Assembly: GCA_944387055.1 (NCBI GenBank)
Contig: CALXDL010000086.1
Coordinates: 1 to 32,178, forward strand
Origin: an uncultured Oscillospiraceae bacterium
GTDB lineage: Bacteria > Bacillota > Clostridia > Oscillospirales > Oscillospiraceae
DNA: 32,178 nt
Direction of reading: 5' to 3'
The translations under genes were made by a program, and so were the position numbers. The notes under the pieces are model-generated. The model did no database searches. It saw nothing but the letters and a program-made list of their open reading frames with translations, and was not told the DNA's origin. Positions 1 to 7,300 of this stretch are shown in pieces (the first letter of the stretch is position 1; each line of letters starts with the position of its first letter).

Positions 1-214
1 TGGCGTTCATGGTGAACACCACCTGTTCCGGGCTCTTGGCATGGTAGAGTTCCGCCAGCTCCGACCGGCAGGTGAACGCAGCCTCTGCAGCTGCCATCGC
101 GGCACGATGTCCCCCACGTCCAGGAGAACTCATGGTACGCAATGCCTCCTGCACCGCTTCCGCCACCTCTGGAGGCTTCTGGAACGTAGTGGCTGCGCTG
201 TCGAAATAGATCAT
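1..214 (-). CDS. Class V aminotransferase / cysteine desulfurase-like protein (N-terminal part only)
   Basis: The gene runs off the left edge of the window, so only about the first 71 residues are present. The protein starts MIYFDSAATT, the FDxAATT signature found near the N-terminus of class V PLP-dependent aminotransferases such as cysteine desulfurases. It is followed by a GRGGHR-type segment also typical of the family. The ATG at 214 is preceded by a GGGGGAG ribosome-binding site and overlaps the stop codon of the upstream DUF3343 gene (ATGA). The two are therefore probably translationally coupled. Family members release sulfur from cysteine or selenium from selenocysteine. The PLP lysine and the active-site cysteine lie outside the window, so the true activity cannot be judged. 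The class is confident and the substrate is not. Confidence 0.85.
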   Translation of the reverse strand, partial: MIYFDSAATTFQKPPEVAEAVQEALRTMSSPGRGGHRAAMAAAEAAFTCRSELAELYHAKSPEQVVFTMNA

Positions 215-462
215 GGTTCTCCCCCCTTAGCGGTCCCATATCGAGTCAAGAATACCTTGACAGGGTCTAATCCTCTCCTGCGCAGGACATCTAGAGCAGA
301 TGTGAGGTCCTGCGCTGATATCTTCACGGCATACGCGCAGCCAAGATCCGTCAAGTCTCTGGGCGCGCGGAATATCTGGCATCGGATGCCGGCCCCGGTC
401 AGGGCCCGCTGCATCCGTTGGGCATACGTCACAGAACGGGCGATGATCAAATAGTGGTCCAC
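211..462 (-). CDS. DUF3343 protein (putative Se/S carrier-like)
   Basis: An 83-residue protein of the DUF3343 (putative Se/S carrier-like) family. The N-terminus MDHYLIIARSVTYAQRMQR and the CAYAVKI segment, with Cys at about residue 42, fit the family, where a conserved cysteine just before a YA motif is the proposed chalcogen-carrying residue. A second cysteine lies at about residue 28. A GTG at 468 is also in frame, but GGAGG sits only one base before it. The GTG at 462 has GGAGG seven bases upstream and gives the usual N-terminus, so I chose 462. The stop overlaps the ATG of the downstream class V aminotransferase. That pairing is common for this family and supports a joint role in sulfur or selenium handling, which is inference. 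Confidence 0.82.
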   Translation of the reverse strand: MDHYLIIARSVTYAQRMQRALTGAGIRCQIFRAPRDLTDLGCAYAVKISAQDLTSALDVLRRRGLDPVKVFLTRYGTAKGGEP

Positions 463-510
463 ATGCACGCCTCCTCTCTCCCCATCGTATGCGCGGAGAC
501 GGCAGGCGTG

Positions 511-539
511 AAAAAGAGGACGCGCAGCCGCGCATCCTC
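511..539 (-). terminator. Rho-independent terminator after ispF
   Basis: A GC-rich hairpin (GAGGA-TGCGC/GCGCG-TCCTC type, stem at 516-539) is followed on the minus strand by a TTTTT run at 511-515. It lies between ispF and the DUF3343 gene, so it ends the carD-ispD-ispF transcript. Confidence 0.75.
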
Positions 540-547
540 TCTCCTGC

Positions 548-1033
548 TCATTCTACATGCTCCACAAGGGCCACAGCGTGGGCAGACATGCCAGAGCCAT
601 CCCCCGTGAAACCGAGGCACTCCTCCGTAGTGGCCTTCACGTTGACCTGGCCGCGCCCGATATCCAGTGCCGCTGCGATGTTCTCCGCCATCTCCTCCAC
701 ATAAGGCGATATCTTCGGCGCTTGCGCGATGAGGGTCATGTCCACGTTGACTACCTCGATCCCTTTCTCCGCCAGCAACGCCTTCACACGGCGGAGCAGC
801 TCCAAACTGGATATCCCGGCATAGGCAGGATCTGTATCCGGGAAAAGCCTGCCGATATCTCCGAGGCCAGCAGCGCCCGCCAGAGCGTCCATCACCGCAT
901 GGACCAATACATCCGCGTCCGAGTGCCCTTCCAGGCCCTGCGCGTAGGGGATCTCCACTCCGCCTAGGATCAGAGGGCGCCCTGCTATCAGCCTATGCAC
1001 GTCATATCCATGGCCGACCCGTATCCTGCTCAT
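548..1033 (-). CDS. ispF: 2-C-methyl-D-erythritol 2,4-cyclodiphosphate synthase
   Basis: IspF converts CDP-ME 2-phosphate to ME-2,4-cyclodiphosphate with release of CMP, in the cytosolic MEP pathway to isoprenoid precursors. The 161-residue length is normal for the family. The N-terminal GHGYDVHR motif supplies metal ligands Asp11 and His13, and GLEGHSDADVLVHA supplies the third ligand, His45. GDIGRLFPDTD is the substrate-binding loop, and the ATTEE.LGFTG segment near the C-terminus (after VNVKATTEE) is also conserved. The ATG at 1033 overlaps the ispD stop codon (ATGA), indicating translational coupling. The gene ends shortly before a terminator. All key residues are present and identification is secure. 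Confidence 0.98.
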   Translation of the reverse strand: MSRIRVGHGYDVHRLIAGRPLILGGVEIPYAQGLEGHSDADVLVHAVMDALAGAAGLGDIGRLFPDTDPAYAGISSLELLRRVKALLAEKGIEVVNVDMTLIAQAPKISPYVEEMAENIAAALDIGRGQVNVKATTEECLGFTGDGSGMSAHAVALVEHVE

Positions 1034-1755
1034 CCCGCTCCCTCCTGTATCAGTGCCTCTGCTATGATCAGATCCACTGGCGTGGTGATCTTCAGGTTCC
1101 GCTCATCGCCCTCCACGAGATATACGACCTTCCCTAAGCGTTCCACCGCAGAACAATCGTCTGTGACATAGCTGCCGCCCTCCCGCACAGACTGGAGGGC
1201 AGCTTTCAGGATATCCGCCTGGAAGACTTGCGGCGTCTGGATGGCCCGCAAATGGTCGCGATCCAGTGTCTGCTCCACGGTGCCGTCTACTCGCACGGTC
1301 TTGACCGTGTCTTTCACCGGTATGGCAGGCGCAGCAGCTCCGGTCCTGGCAGCAGCCGCTACCACTCGGTCGATCAGTGCAGGCGTCACCAATGGGCGTG
1401 CACCGTCCTGCACGGCCAAGAGCTCTGTTTCCGGTCCGGTCTCCGCCGCTGCCAGCAAGACCGAATGGACCCGATCCTCTCCCCCCCGGACCACCTTCGT
1501 ACATTTCGATATCCCATATGTACGGCACAGGCCGGAGAAGTCCAGCAGGTCTTCCTCCCGCGCGGCGACGATGATCTCGTCCACCGACTGCGCCTGCTCC
1601 AAGGCCATCAGAGTCCGCGCCAACACCGGGACGCCATCTAACAGTTCCAGGAGCTTGTTCGTCCCTCCCATACGGGAGGAGCTGCCTGCTGCAGCCACCA
1701 ACGCGGCACACTGCGGGCGCTGCGCTTCACGGAATTTCTTGAAGAATGGGAACAT
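1030..1755 (-). CDS. ispD: 2-C-methyl-D-erythritol 4-phosphate cytidylyltransferase
   Basis: IspD joins CTP and MEP to give CDP-methylerythritol, the step two before IspF in the MEP pathway. The protein has 241 residues. The nucleotide-binding signature ALVAAAGSSSRMGG at about residues 18-31 is followed by NKLLELLDGVPVL, then VQDGARPLV near the middle and the AIQTPQVF motif. These match the IspD fold from end to end. The ATG at 1755 has GAGAGGGG upstream. The gene lies 21 bases downstream of carD and overlaps ispF by four bases, so the three genes form one operon. Confidence 0.98.
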   Translation of the reverse strand: MFPFFKKFREAQRPQCAALVAAAGSSSRMGGTNKLLELLDGVPVLARTLMALEQAQSVDEIIVAAREEDLLDFSGLCRTYGISKCTKVVRGGEDRVHSVLLAAAETGPETELLAVQDGARPLVTPALIDRVVAAAARTGAAAPAIPVKDTVKTVRVDGTVEQTLDRDHLRAIQTPQVFQADILKAALQSVREGGSYVTDDCSAVERLGKVVYLVEGDERNLKITTPVDLIIAEALIQEGAG

Positions 1756-1776
1756 TTCGAACCCCTCTCTCAGAGA

Positions 1777-2271
1777 TCAAGTGGAGAATGGCGCTTGTGT
1801 CATCGCCTGGTCCACCCGCGCCTCGATATCTTGATAGACGTCATGCTTGGAGAGGACCAGCTCGGAAATCAATATCTGCCTGGCACTGTGGAGCATCTTC
1901 CGCTCCCCGGTGGACAGGCTCCGCCGGCGGTCCCGGAACATCAACGACTTGATGACACGTGCGACCTCGTACAGGTCTCCGCTCTTCAAGCGCGCCATGT
2001 TCTCGCGATACCGCCGGTTCCAATTGCTCTCCTGCTCGACCGTCATATACGGGATAGCTACCAAGAGCGCCTCCGCTTCCGCCGGCGCGATGATGGGACG
2101 GATCCCGATGGCATCGCTGTTTGCGATCGGGATCTTCAGCAGCAATCCATTCATCGGCATCTTGAACACATAGTAGTCCTGGGTCACGCCTGCCACGCTC
2201 TCCCGCACGATGGCATCGATGACGCCTGCTCCGTGCATCGGATGCACTACCGGATCTCCAACGCTGAACAT
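1777..2271 (-). CDS. CarD family transcriptional regulator
   Basis: A 164-residue protein of the CarD/CdnL/TRCF-N family. The N-terminal half (MFSVGDPVVHPMHGAGVIDAI and on, to about residue 70) has the Tudor-like fold that binds the RNA polymerase beta lobe. The rest is the helical DNA-contacting domain, with a WNRRYRENMARLKSGD segment and a helix ending in the LSTGERKML motif that is highly conserved in the family. CarD proteins stabilise open promoter complexes, particularly at rRNA and housekeeping promoters. An AAAGGGG ribosome-binding site precedes the ATG. The gene is the first of the carD-ispD-ispF operon, as is usual in Clostridia. Confidence 0.95.
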   Translation of the reverse strand: MFSVGDPVVHPMHGAGVIDAIVRESVAGVTQDYYVFKMPMNGLLLKIPIANSDAIGIRPIIAPAEAEALLVAIPYMTVEQESNWNRRYRENMARLKSGDLYEVARVIKSLMFRDRRRSLSTGERKMLHSARQILISELVLSKHDVYQDIEARVDQAMTQAPFST

Positions 2272-2378
2272 GGTCCACCCCTTTCTCTACAAGTGGCACC
2301 TGGTCGCTGCTGTCTAAGATACGTCCCGTGATCGATTTTTGGGTATCGTCGAAAGATACAGATATAGCGATATGATAT

Positions 2379-2407
2379 ATTATACCCGCTTTTTTGCCCC
2401 TTTACAA
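2379..2407 (-). promoter_or_regulatory. SigA-type promoter of carD-ispDF
   Basis: On the minus strand TTGTAA (2402-2407) and a perfect TATAAT (2379-2384) are separated by exactly 17 bases. The predicted start is about 100 bases upstream of the carD ATG. No riboswitch or attenuator was seen in the leader. Confidence 0.8.
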
Positions 2408-2432
2408 GGCATTTTCCAAATTTCTACAGACA

Positions 2433-2470
2433 ATATCGCGGCAGACGGTCAAGGCCGTCTGCCGCGATAT
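2433..2470 (-). terminator. Terminator after the CoA-transferase gene
   Basis: A perfect 16-bp inverted repeat (2433-2448 and 2455-2470) with a six-base loop lies 10 bases after the CoA-transferase stop codon. The minus-strand tract that follows is only moderately T-rich. The hairpin contains a GATATC at one end. It sits between the CoA-transferase gene and the carD promoter. Confidence 0.8.
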
Positions 2471-2480
2471 CTTGCCCTGT

Positions 2481-3827
2481 TCACCGCTTGTTGGAACGGC
2501 GCCAGATGTGCATCTTCTCCGCCTCTGCGATCAGCTCTTCACGGAACTGCGGATGGGCGATGGAGATCAGGCCTTCTGCCCGCTCCCAGGTCGTCTTGCC
2601 CTTGGCATTGAACTTCCCATACTCCGTGACCAGCCAATGCAGGTTGGTGCGAGTCGCGGTGACCACAGAACCCTCCAGCAGTGTCGGCCGGATGCGGGAA
2701 TGGAGCTCGCCCGTCTTCTTGTCCTTCACAGTGGAGGAGCAGCAGATGAAGCTCTTGCCGCCCTTGGCGAGATATGCGCCCATGACGAAGTCCTGCTGGC
2801 CGCCGGCACCGGAGATGTGATGTGTCCCGGAGGACTCAGAAGACACCTGGCCGTACAGGTCGATGTCCACCGCGCCATTGATGGAGATGAAGTTGTCGAT
2901 CTGCGACACTCGGGCGATATCGTTCACATAGCTGACAGGTGCAGCCATGCACTCAGGGTTGTTGTCCAGGAAGTCATAGAGCTTCTGGGTGCCAGCAGCG
3001 AACGCATAGGTCTGGCGCCCCCGGTCGAAGGGCTTGCGCAGGCCAGTGATGCGCCCTGCAAGGGACATATCCACGAAAGCGTCCACGTACATCTCCGTAT
3101 GGACGCCCAGATCCTTCAGATCACTCTCAGCGATCATCTTTCCGATGGCGTTGGGCATGGATCCGATGCCAAGCTGGAGGCAAGCACCGTCGGGGATCTC
3201 AGGCACCACCAGATTGGCGACGGCCAGGTCCACTTCGGAGGCTTCACCGCCGCCGCCCAAGATCTCCATGGGGGGGTTCTCCCCTTCTACGATCATGTCC
3301 ACATCGCTGATATGGACGCAATTCTCGAAACCGCCCAGGCAGACGGGCATGTTTCGATTGACTTCCACGATGACGGTCTTGGCGCATTCGCACACAGCTT
3401 TCAAATGGGAGCCGCCGGGGCCGAAATTGAACCAGCCGTGCTCATCCATCGGAGCCACCTGGAACATCGCCACGTCCAGGGAGCGGATGCAGTTGCGGTA
3501 ATAGCCAGGAAGTTCGGAATACCGCAGGGGGATGTAGAAAGCGAAGCCGTCCTTGATCGCTTTACGTTCGATACCGGACATATGCCAGGAGTTCCAGGAG
3601 AAATGGCTGGAAGGATCAGGCACCGTGAAGATATCGGGCACACGGGTCAGGATCCCGCCGCGGATGTTCACGTCCTTCAGCTCACCCATCCGCTTGGCCA
3701 GGGCCTTGTCCAAGGCATTGGGCGAACAGACGCTCCACCCATAATCCAGCCACATCCCAGACTGCACGCACTTGACCGCCTCGTCCGCGGTGGTGAGTTT
3801 CTGACGGTATTCTTCCTGATAGCTCAT
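2481..3827 (-). CDS. Acetyl-CoA hydrolase/transferase family; butyryl-CoA:acetate or 4-hydroxybutyrate CoA-transferase
   Basis: A 448-residue family I CoA-transferase. From recall, the sequence closely follows the butyryl-CoA:acetate CoA-transferase (But) of Roseburia-type butyrate producers: DALAKR-like start, [15 protein letters not shown] at 75-89, [17 protein letters not shown] at 121-137, and the C-terminal IWRRSNKR. The catalytic glutamate is most likely Glu245 in [14 protein letters not shown], and the glycine-rich [21 protein letters not shown] segment is the CoA-binding region. The enzyme would exchange CoA between butyryl-CoA (or 4-hydroxybutyryl-CoA) and acetate in the cytosol. The [12 protein letters not shown] segment differs from But, which has GGTE-C there, so substrate preference is uncertain. 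The ATG at 3827 has GGGGAGG upstream. The gene has its own promoter and terminator and is monocistronic. Confidence 0.92.
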   Translation of the reverse strand: MSYQEEYRQKLTTADEAVKCVQSGMWLDYGWSVCSPNALDKALAKRMGELKDVNIRGGILTRVPDIFTVPDPSSHFSWNSWHMSGIERKAIKDGFAFYIPLRYSELPGYYRNCIRSLDVAMFQVAPMDEHGWFNFGPGGSHLKAVCECAKTVIVEVNRNMPVCLGGFENCVHISDVDMIVEGENPPMEILGGGGEASEVDLAVANLVVPEIPDGACLQLGIGSMPNAIGKMIAESDLKDLGVHTEMYVDAFVDMSLAGRITGLRKPFDRGRQTYAFAAGTQKLYDFLDNNPECMAAPVSYVNDIARVSQIDNFISINGAVDIDLYGQVSSESSGTHHISGAGGQQDFVMGAYLAKGGKSFICCSSTVKDKKTGELHSRIRPTLLEGSVVTATRTNLHWLVTEYGKFNAKGKTTWERAEGLISIAHPQFREELIAEAEKMHIWRRSNKR

Positions 3828-3898
3828 GTTCGTTCCTCCCCAAAAAATTCATAGTATTGTATGATGACGCCCCAGTTGTCTGACTGCACTTTGACAAG

Positions 3899-3927
3899 AT
3901 TATAACATGTGCGCGCCGCCATTGCAA
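3899..3927 (-). promoter_or_regulatory. SigA-type promoter of the CoA-transferase gene
   Basis: The minus strand carries TTGCAA (3922-3927), a 17-base spacer and TATAAT (3899-3904). A TGT just before the -10 fits an extended -10 element. It lies about 70 bases upstream of the start codon. Confidence 0.8.
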
Positions 3928-3960
3928 TCCAAAACGTGAAAAAAATCACAAGATTTTGAA

Positions 3961-3993
3961 AAAAGAGACAGACCATTTTGGTCTGTCTCTTTT
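3961..3993 (-). terminator. Terminator of the rpiR-cmk-plsC-ispH operon
   Basis: A perfect 15-bp stem (3961-3975 and 3979-3993) with a TTT loop is flanked by T-rich and A-rich runs. On the minus strand it ends in TTTTTT directly downstream of ispH. The symmetrical flanks would also allow termination of plus-strand transcripts. Confidence 0.88.
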
Positions 3994-4014
3994 TGATACG
4001 GATCTCTCCGCAGA

Positions 4015-5973
4015 TCACTCTTCCACGGGCTCTTCGTCGACAGGGCCTTCATTCGTGCCAAGCAGCGCTCGGATAGACAGAGATATCTTCTGCTTCTCCT
4101 CATCCACGGCAGTGATCTTGGCATCCACGATCTGGCCCTCGGACAGTACATCCTCCGGCTTGTCGATGCGGCGGTCCGCGATCTGGGAGATGTGGATCAG
4201 ACCATCCACACCGGGGACGACCTCGGCAAAAGCACCGAAGCTCATCAGCTTGACGATGCGCACGGAAGCCACGTCGCCCACCTGATACTTATCCATGAAC
4301 ACCTGCCAGGGATCGATGCTGCGGTCCTTGACGCCCAGAGAAATCTTGTGCTTCTCCGCGTCGAAGGAGATGACGTACACATCCAGCGTGTCACCGACCT
4401 TGCAGACCTCAGAGGGGGTCTTGATGCGGCTCCAGGACAGCTCGGAGATATGTACCATGCCGTCCACACCGCCGATGTCCACGAACACGCCGTAGCTGGT
4501 CATGGACTTGACCGTGCCGGTGTAGTGCTTGCCGACCTCGATGTTGGCCCACACCTGCTCCTGAGCGGCCTTGCGGGCCTCGTCCGTGACGGAGCGGATG
4601 GAGCCCACCACACGGCGGCGGGCACGATTGACCTCAGTGATGCGCAGCTGGACCTTCTGCTTGACCATCTTAGACAGGTCCGCACCGCGGGGCTGACCAC
4701 TCTGAGAAGCGGGGACGAACACACGCACGCCCTTGACGGACACCACGATGCCGCCCTTGTTCTCCTCAGTGACGGTGCCTTCCAGGACGGTCTTGTCCTC
4801 GACGGCCTGCTCGATGTTCTCCCAGACCTTCACGGCATCCAGACGCTTCTTGCTCAGCTCTGCATAGCCCTCGATATCATTGACGCGGACGATATAGGTC
4901 TCGATCTCATCGCCCACATGGACCAAGTCCTCAGGCTTTGCGGTGGGATCGTCGCTCAGCTCGCTCAGCTTGATATAGGCCGCCTGCTTCGCGCCCACGT
5001 CCACCTGCACCTCGGTGGGAGTGATGGCCGTGACGATGCCTGTGACCTTCTCGCCTGTATTTAAAGTTTTAAAAGACTGATTCAGTAGTTCCTCGAAGGA
5101 CTCCTCTTTCCCCTCGGCCGCTTTGATTTCTTCGCTCATCGTTGCATATACCTCCTTAATGATGCCCGCAGGCGTGGAGGCACCAGCCGTAAGACCCACA
5201 ACAGAGCAATCGCTGAAGAAATCCGGCGAGAGCTCGTCCGCGCTCTCGATCTGGAGCACGCGGGAGCATCTCCTCATGCATATTTCCGTCAGATGCTTCG
5301 TGTTAGCGCTTTTCCGGTCACCCACCACGACCATCACGTCGACCTCGCCGGCGATCGCTGCCGCTTCAGTCTGACGTTTATGCGTAGCATTGCATATTGT
5401 ATCAAAGATTTTTACGTTTGTACACTCTTTTTTTAGAATTTTCAAAGAACTTTCAAAAAGGTCTCGGATACAAGTGGTCTGCGCCACGACGGTCAGGGGG
5501 ATGTCCCGTCCGCCCGGCGTCTGTGCCAGCCAGGCGCGGACGGCCTCCGGCCCGTCGAACACCAGGGCCTCTCTGGCCCAGCTGGCCACGCCCGCCACCT
5601 CTGGGTGGCGCGGCTCTCCGATGATGACGGGGCGCCGTCCTTCGCGTTCCGCTTGGGCGACCAGCTTTTGGATCCGGCAGACGTTGGGGCAAGTCGCATT
5701 GACGCATTGGACGCCCCGTGCTTCTAGTGTATCCAACACGCTCCGGAGTTCTCCATGGGAGCGGATCACCACAGTGTCTGCGGCAGTGAGTGAGTCCGGG
5801 TCCTCGATCTTCCGGACGCCCAGGCGGCTCAGCTCCTCCACGACGTAAGCATTGTGGATCAGATCCCCCAGCATCCAGCAGCCGCCTGCCTCTGCGGCAG
5901 TCTGCTTCGCAAGCTCCACGGCCCGCTCCACTCCATAACAGAATCCCGCGCTCTGTGCCAGGATGACTCTCAC
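4015..5973 (-). CDS. ispH: HMBPP reductase fused to ribosomal protein S1 domains
   Basis: A 652-residue fusion. Residues 1-280 are IspH, the 4Fe-4S enzyme that reduces HMBPP to IPP and DMAPP. The three cluster cysteines are Cys12 (AGFCYGVERA), Cys95 (NATCPNV) and Cys194 (ICNATHKRQ). Conserved His40, the SHGE motif near 72-75 and RHPEV (His123, Glu125) are also present. Residues 300-640 hold four S1 RNA-binding repeats, at about 304-375, 392-460, 479-549 and 564-636; the third and fourth have canonical SYGVFVDIG/GMVHISELS-like patterns. The GTG start at 5973 overlaps the plsC stop (GTGA). The acidic tail ends VDEEPVEE. The fusion is characteristic of Clostridia, where it may supply both an isoprenoid enzyme and the S1-like translation protein. 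Confidence 0.97.
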   Translation of the reverse strand: MRVILAQSAGFCYGVERAVELAKQTAAEAGGCWMLGDLIHNAYVVEELSRLGVRKIEDPDSLTAADTVVIRSHGELRSVLDTLEARGVQCVNATCPNVCRIQKLVAQAEREGRRPVIIGEPRHPEVAGVASWAREALVFDGPEAVRAWLAQTPGGRDIPLTVVAQTTCIRDLFESSLKILKKECTNVKIFDTICNATHKRQTEAAAIAGEVDVMVVVGDRKSANTKHLTEICMRRCSRVLQIESADELSPDFFSDCSVVGLTAGASTPAGIIKEVYATMSEEIKAAEGKEESFEELLNQSFKTLNTGEKVTGIVTAITPTEVQVDVGAKQAAYIKLSELSDDPTAKPEDLVHVGDEIETYIVRVNDIEGYAELSKKRLDAVKVWENIEQAVEDKTVLEGTVTEENKGGIVVSVKGVRVFVPASQSGQPRGADLSKMVKQKVQLRITEVNRARRRVVGSIRSVTDEARKAAQEQVWANIEVGKHYTGTVKSMTSYGVFVDIGGVDGMVHISELSWSRIKTPSEVCKVGDTLDVYVISFDAEKHKISLGVKDRSIDPWQVFMDKYQVGDVASVRIVKLMSFGAFAEVVPGVDGLIHISQIADRRIDKPEDVLSEGQIVDAKITAVDEEKQKISLSIRALLGTNEGPVDEEPVEE

Positions 5974-6605
5974 AGCGGCCTCCCTCCCACGGCCTGGCCG
6001 CCCAAGGCATAAGCCGCTTCCAGTATCCCATCCGCGATGCGCTGCATCTCTTCTGCAGTGCCGTGGCGGCCTGTATACACCGGCTCATAAGGGTCACCGA
6101 AAATGATACGGTACCGGCGGAAAGGCTTTTTCGGCCCATCCACGAAGACAGGGACGAGCTTCGCGCCGGTACGCACGCCGATCATCGCCACGCCAGCCTT
6201 TGCATGGGCAGGCAGGCCATCGATGTAGCCGATACCGTCCCGTATGACGGTCCCCTCGGGGAAAATCAGTAAGTTGTCACCGGACTTGAGGACCTGCATA
6301 GCGGTCTTGACGGATCGGATGTCCGAACTTCCGCGGTCGACGGGGAACGCCCCCAGCTTCCGCAAGATCCATCCGAACACACGGTTGCGGAACAAGGTGT
6401 CCTTCGCCATGATATGGAGCCTGTAATTCCGCGGCAGCTGGATGGCCACCAGGACCGGATCCCAGTTGCTGGAATGGTTCGGACACAGCAGCACACCGCT
6501 GCGCGGCAGTTTCTCCAGCCCTTCCACAGTGGCCGGATACAATATCCGGAGCACTGCGCGCGCCACACAATATACGAACGAGAAAAAGGGATTGAGTGGT
6601 TTCAT
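5970..6605 (-). CDS. plsC: 1-acyl-sn-glycerol-3-phosphate acyltransferase
   Basis: A 211-residue LPLAT-family acyltransferase that makes phosphatidic acid from lysophosphatidic acid at the membrane. The catalytic HX4D motif is NHSSNWD (His44, Asp49). The second motif GAFPVDRGSSD falls at about 86-95, and the third motif FPEGT is at 115-119. A hydrophobic N-terminal stretch (FFSFVYCVARAVLRILY) suits membrane attachment. The ATG at 6605 lies 4 bases after the cmk stop codon, and the gene overlaps ispH by 4 bases. The order cmk-plsC-ispH is well known in Clostridia. Confidence 0.95.
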   Translation of the reverse strand: MKPLNPFFSFVYCVARAVLRILYPATVEGLEKLPRSGVLLCPNHSSNWDPVLVAIQLPRNYRLHIMAKDTLFRNRVFGWILRKLGAFPVDRGSSDIRSVKTAMQVLKSGDNLLIFPEGTVIRDGIGYIDGLPAHAKAGVAMIGVRTGAKLVPVFVDGPKKPFRRYRIIFGDPYEPVYTGRHGTAEEMQRIADGILEAAYALGGQAVGGRPL

Positions 6606-6609
6606 GACT

Positions 6610-7281
6610 TCAAATCTTCTCCTTGATGATCTGGAGCAGCGCCTCCTCGCTTTGATGGAAGTCCAGCTCCGTGGTGTCCAGCAGGACAGCGTCTGCCGCC
6701 CGGCGCAAAGGCGATACAGATCGCTGTGTATCGTTCCGATCGCGCTCCTCGATCTCTCGGAGGATCTTTTCGAAGGGCTCGGGCGTCCCCCGCTGCTCCA
6801 GTTCCGACATCCTCCGGCGGGCCCGGACTTGGGCCGACGCGGTCAGATATATCTTCACGTCCGCATCCGGCAGCACCACCGTACCGATATCTCGTCCATC
6901 CATGACCACGTCATGGGTCCGCGCAGCCCGACGCTGCATCTCCAGGAGATATGTCCGTACCGCCGGATGGGCAGACACGGCCGAAGCGCACAGAGACACT
7001 TCCGGCAGGCGGATGGCCTCTGTCACGTCCTCACCATCCAAGGACATATGCTGGAGGCCGCCAGCGTCATAAGTCAGTTCCAGCGACGCCCGAGGCAGGC
7101 AGGCCGCCACGGCCTCCTCGTCCCTGGGATCCACGCGGCTGCGCATCACATGATAGGCGATGGTACGGTAGATCGCGCCAGTATCCACATACCGGTATCC
7201 GAGCTTCGCAGCCACGCTGCGGGCCAGCGTGCTCTTCCCGGCTCCGGAAGGGCCATCGATGGCGATGCTGATGGTATCCAT
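6610..7281 (-). CDS. cmk: Cytidylate kinase
   Basis: A 223-residue (d)CMP kinase that phosphorylates CMP and dCMP with ATP. The P-loop GPSGAGKST lies at about residues 9-17. It is followed by VDTGAIYRTIAYHVM in the NMP-binding region, and the GRDIGTVVLPDADVKIYLTA segment is characteristic of bacterial Cmk. A longer frame starts with TTG at 7290. The ATG at 7281 is chosen because GGGAGAG sits about ten bases upstream and the family starts just before the P-loop. The gene follows the flavoprotein gene by 19 bases and precedes plsC by 4 bases. Confidence 0.96.
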   Translation of the reverse strand: MDTISIAIDGPSGAGKSTLARSVAAKLGYRYVDTGAIYRTIAYHVMRSRVDPRDEEAVAACLPRASLELTYDAGGLQHMSLDGEDVTEAIRLPEVSLCASAVSAHPAVRTYLLEMQRRAARTHDVVMDGRDIGTVVLPDADVKIYLTASAQVRARRRMSELEQRGTPEPFEKILREIEERDRNDTQRSVSPLRRAADAVLLDTTELDFHQSEEALLQIIKEKI

Positions 7282-7300
7282 GAAAATCAACTCTCCCTAT

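Noticed and set aside
2394-3854. A 486-codon open frame on plus over the CoA-transferase gene
   Set aside because: It lies entirely antisense to a clear CoA-transferase, has no recognisable domain, and is rich in His, Asp and Gly as expected from reading the complementary strand of GC-biased codons.
3961-3993. Palindromes across the window as possible CRISPR repeats
   Set aside because: Each inverted repeat is unique in sequence, not spaced regularly, and sits at a gene end; they are terminators.
4192-5064. A 290-codon open frame on plus over the S1 domains
   Set aside because: Antisense to ispH-S1; composition rich in His, Asp and Leu typical of shadows.
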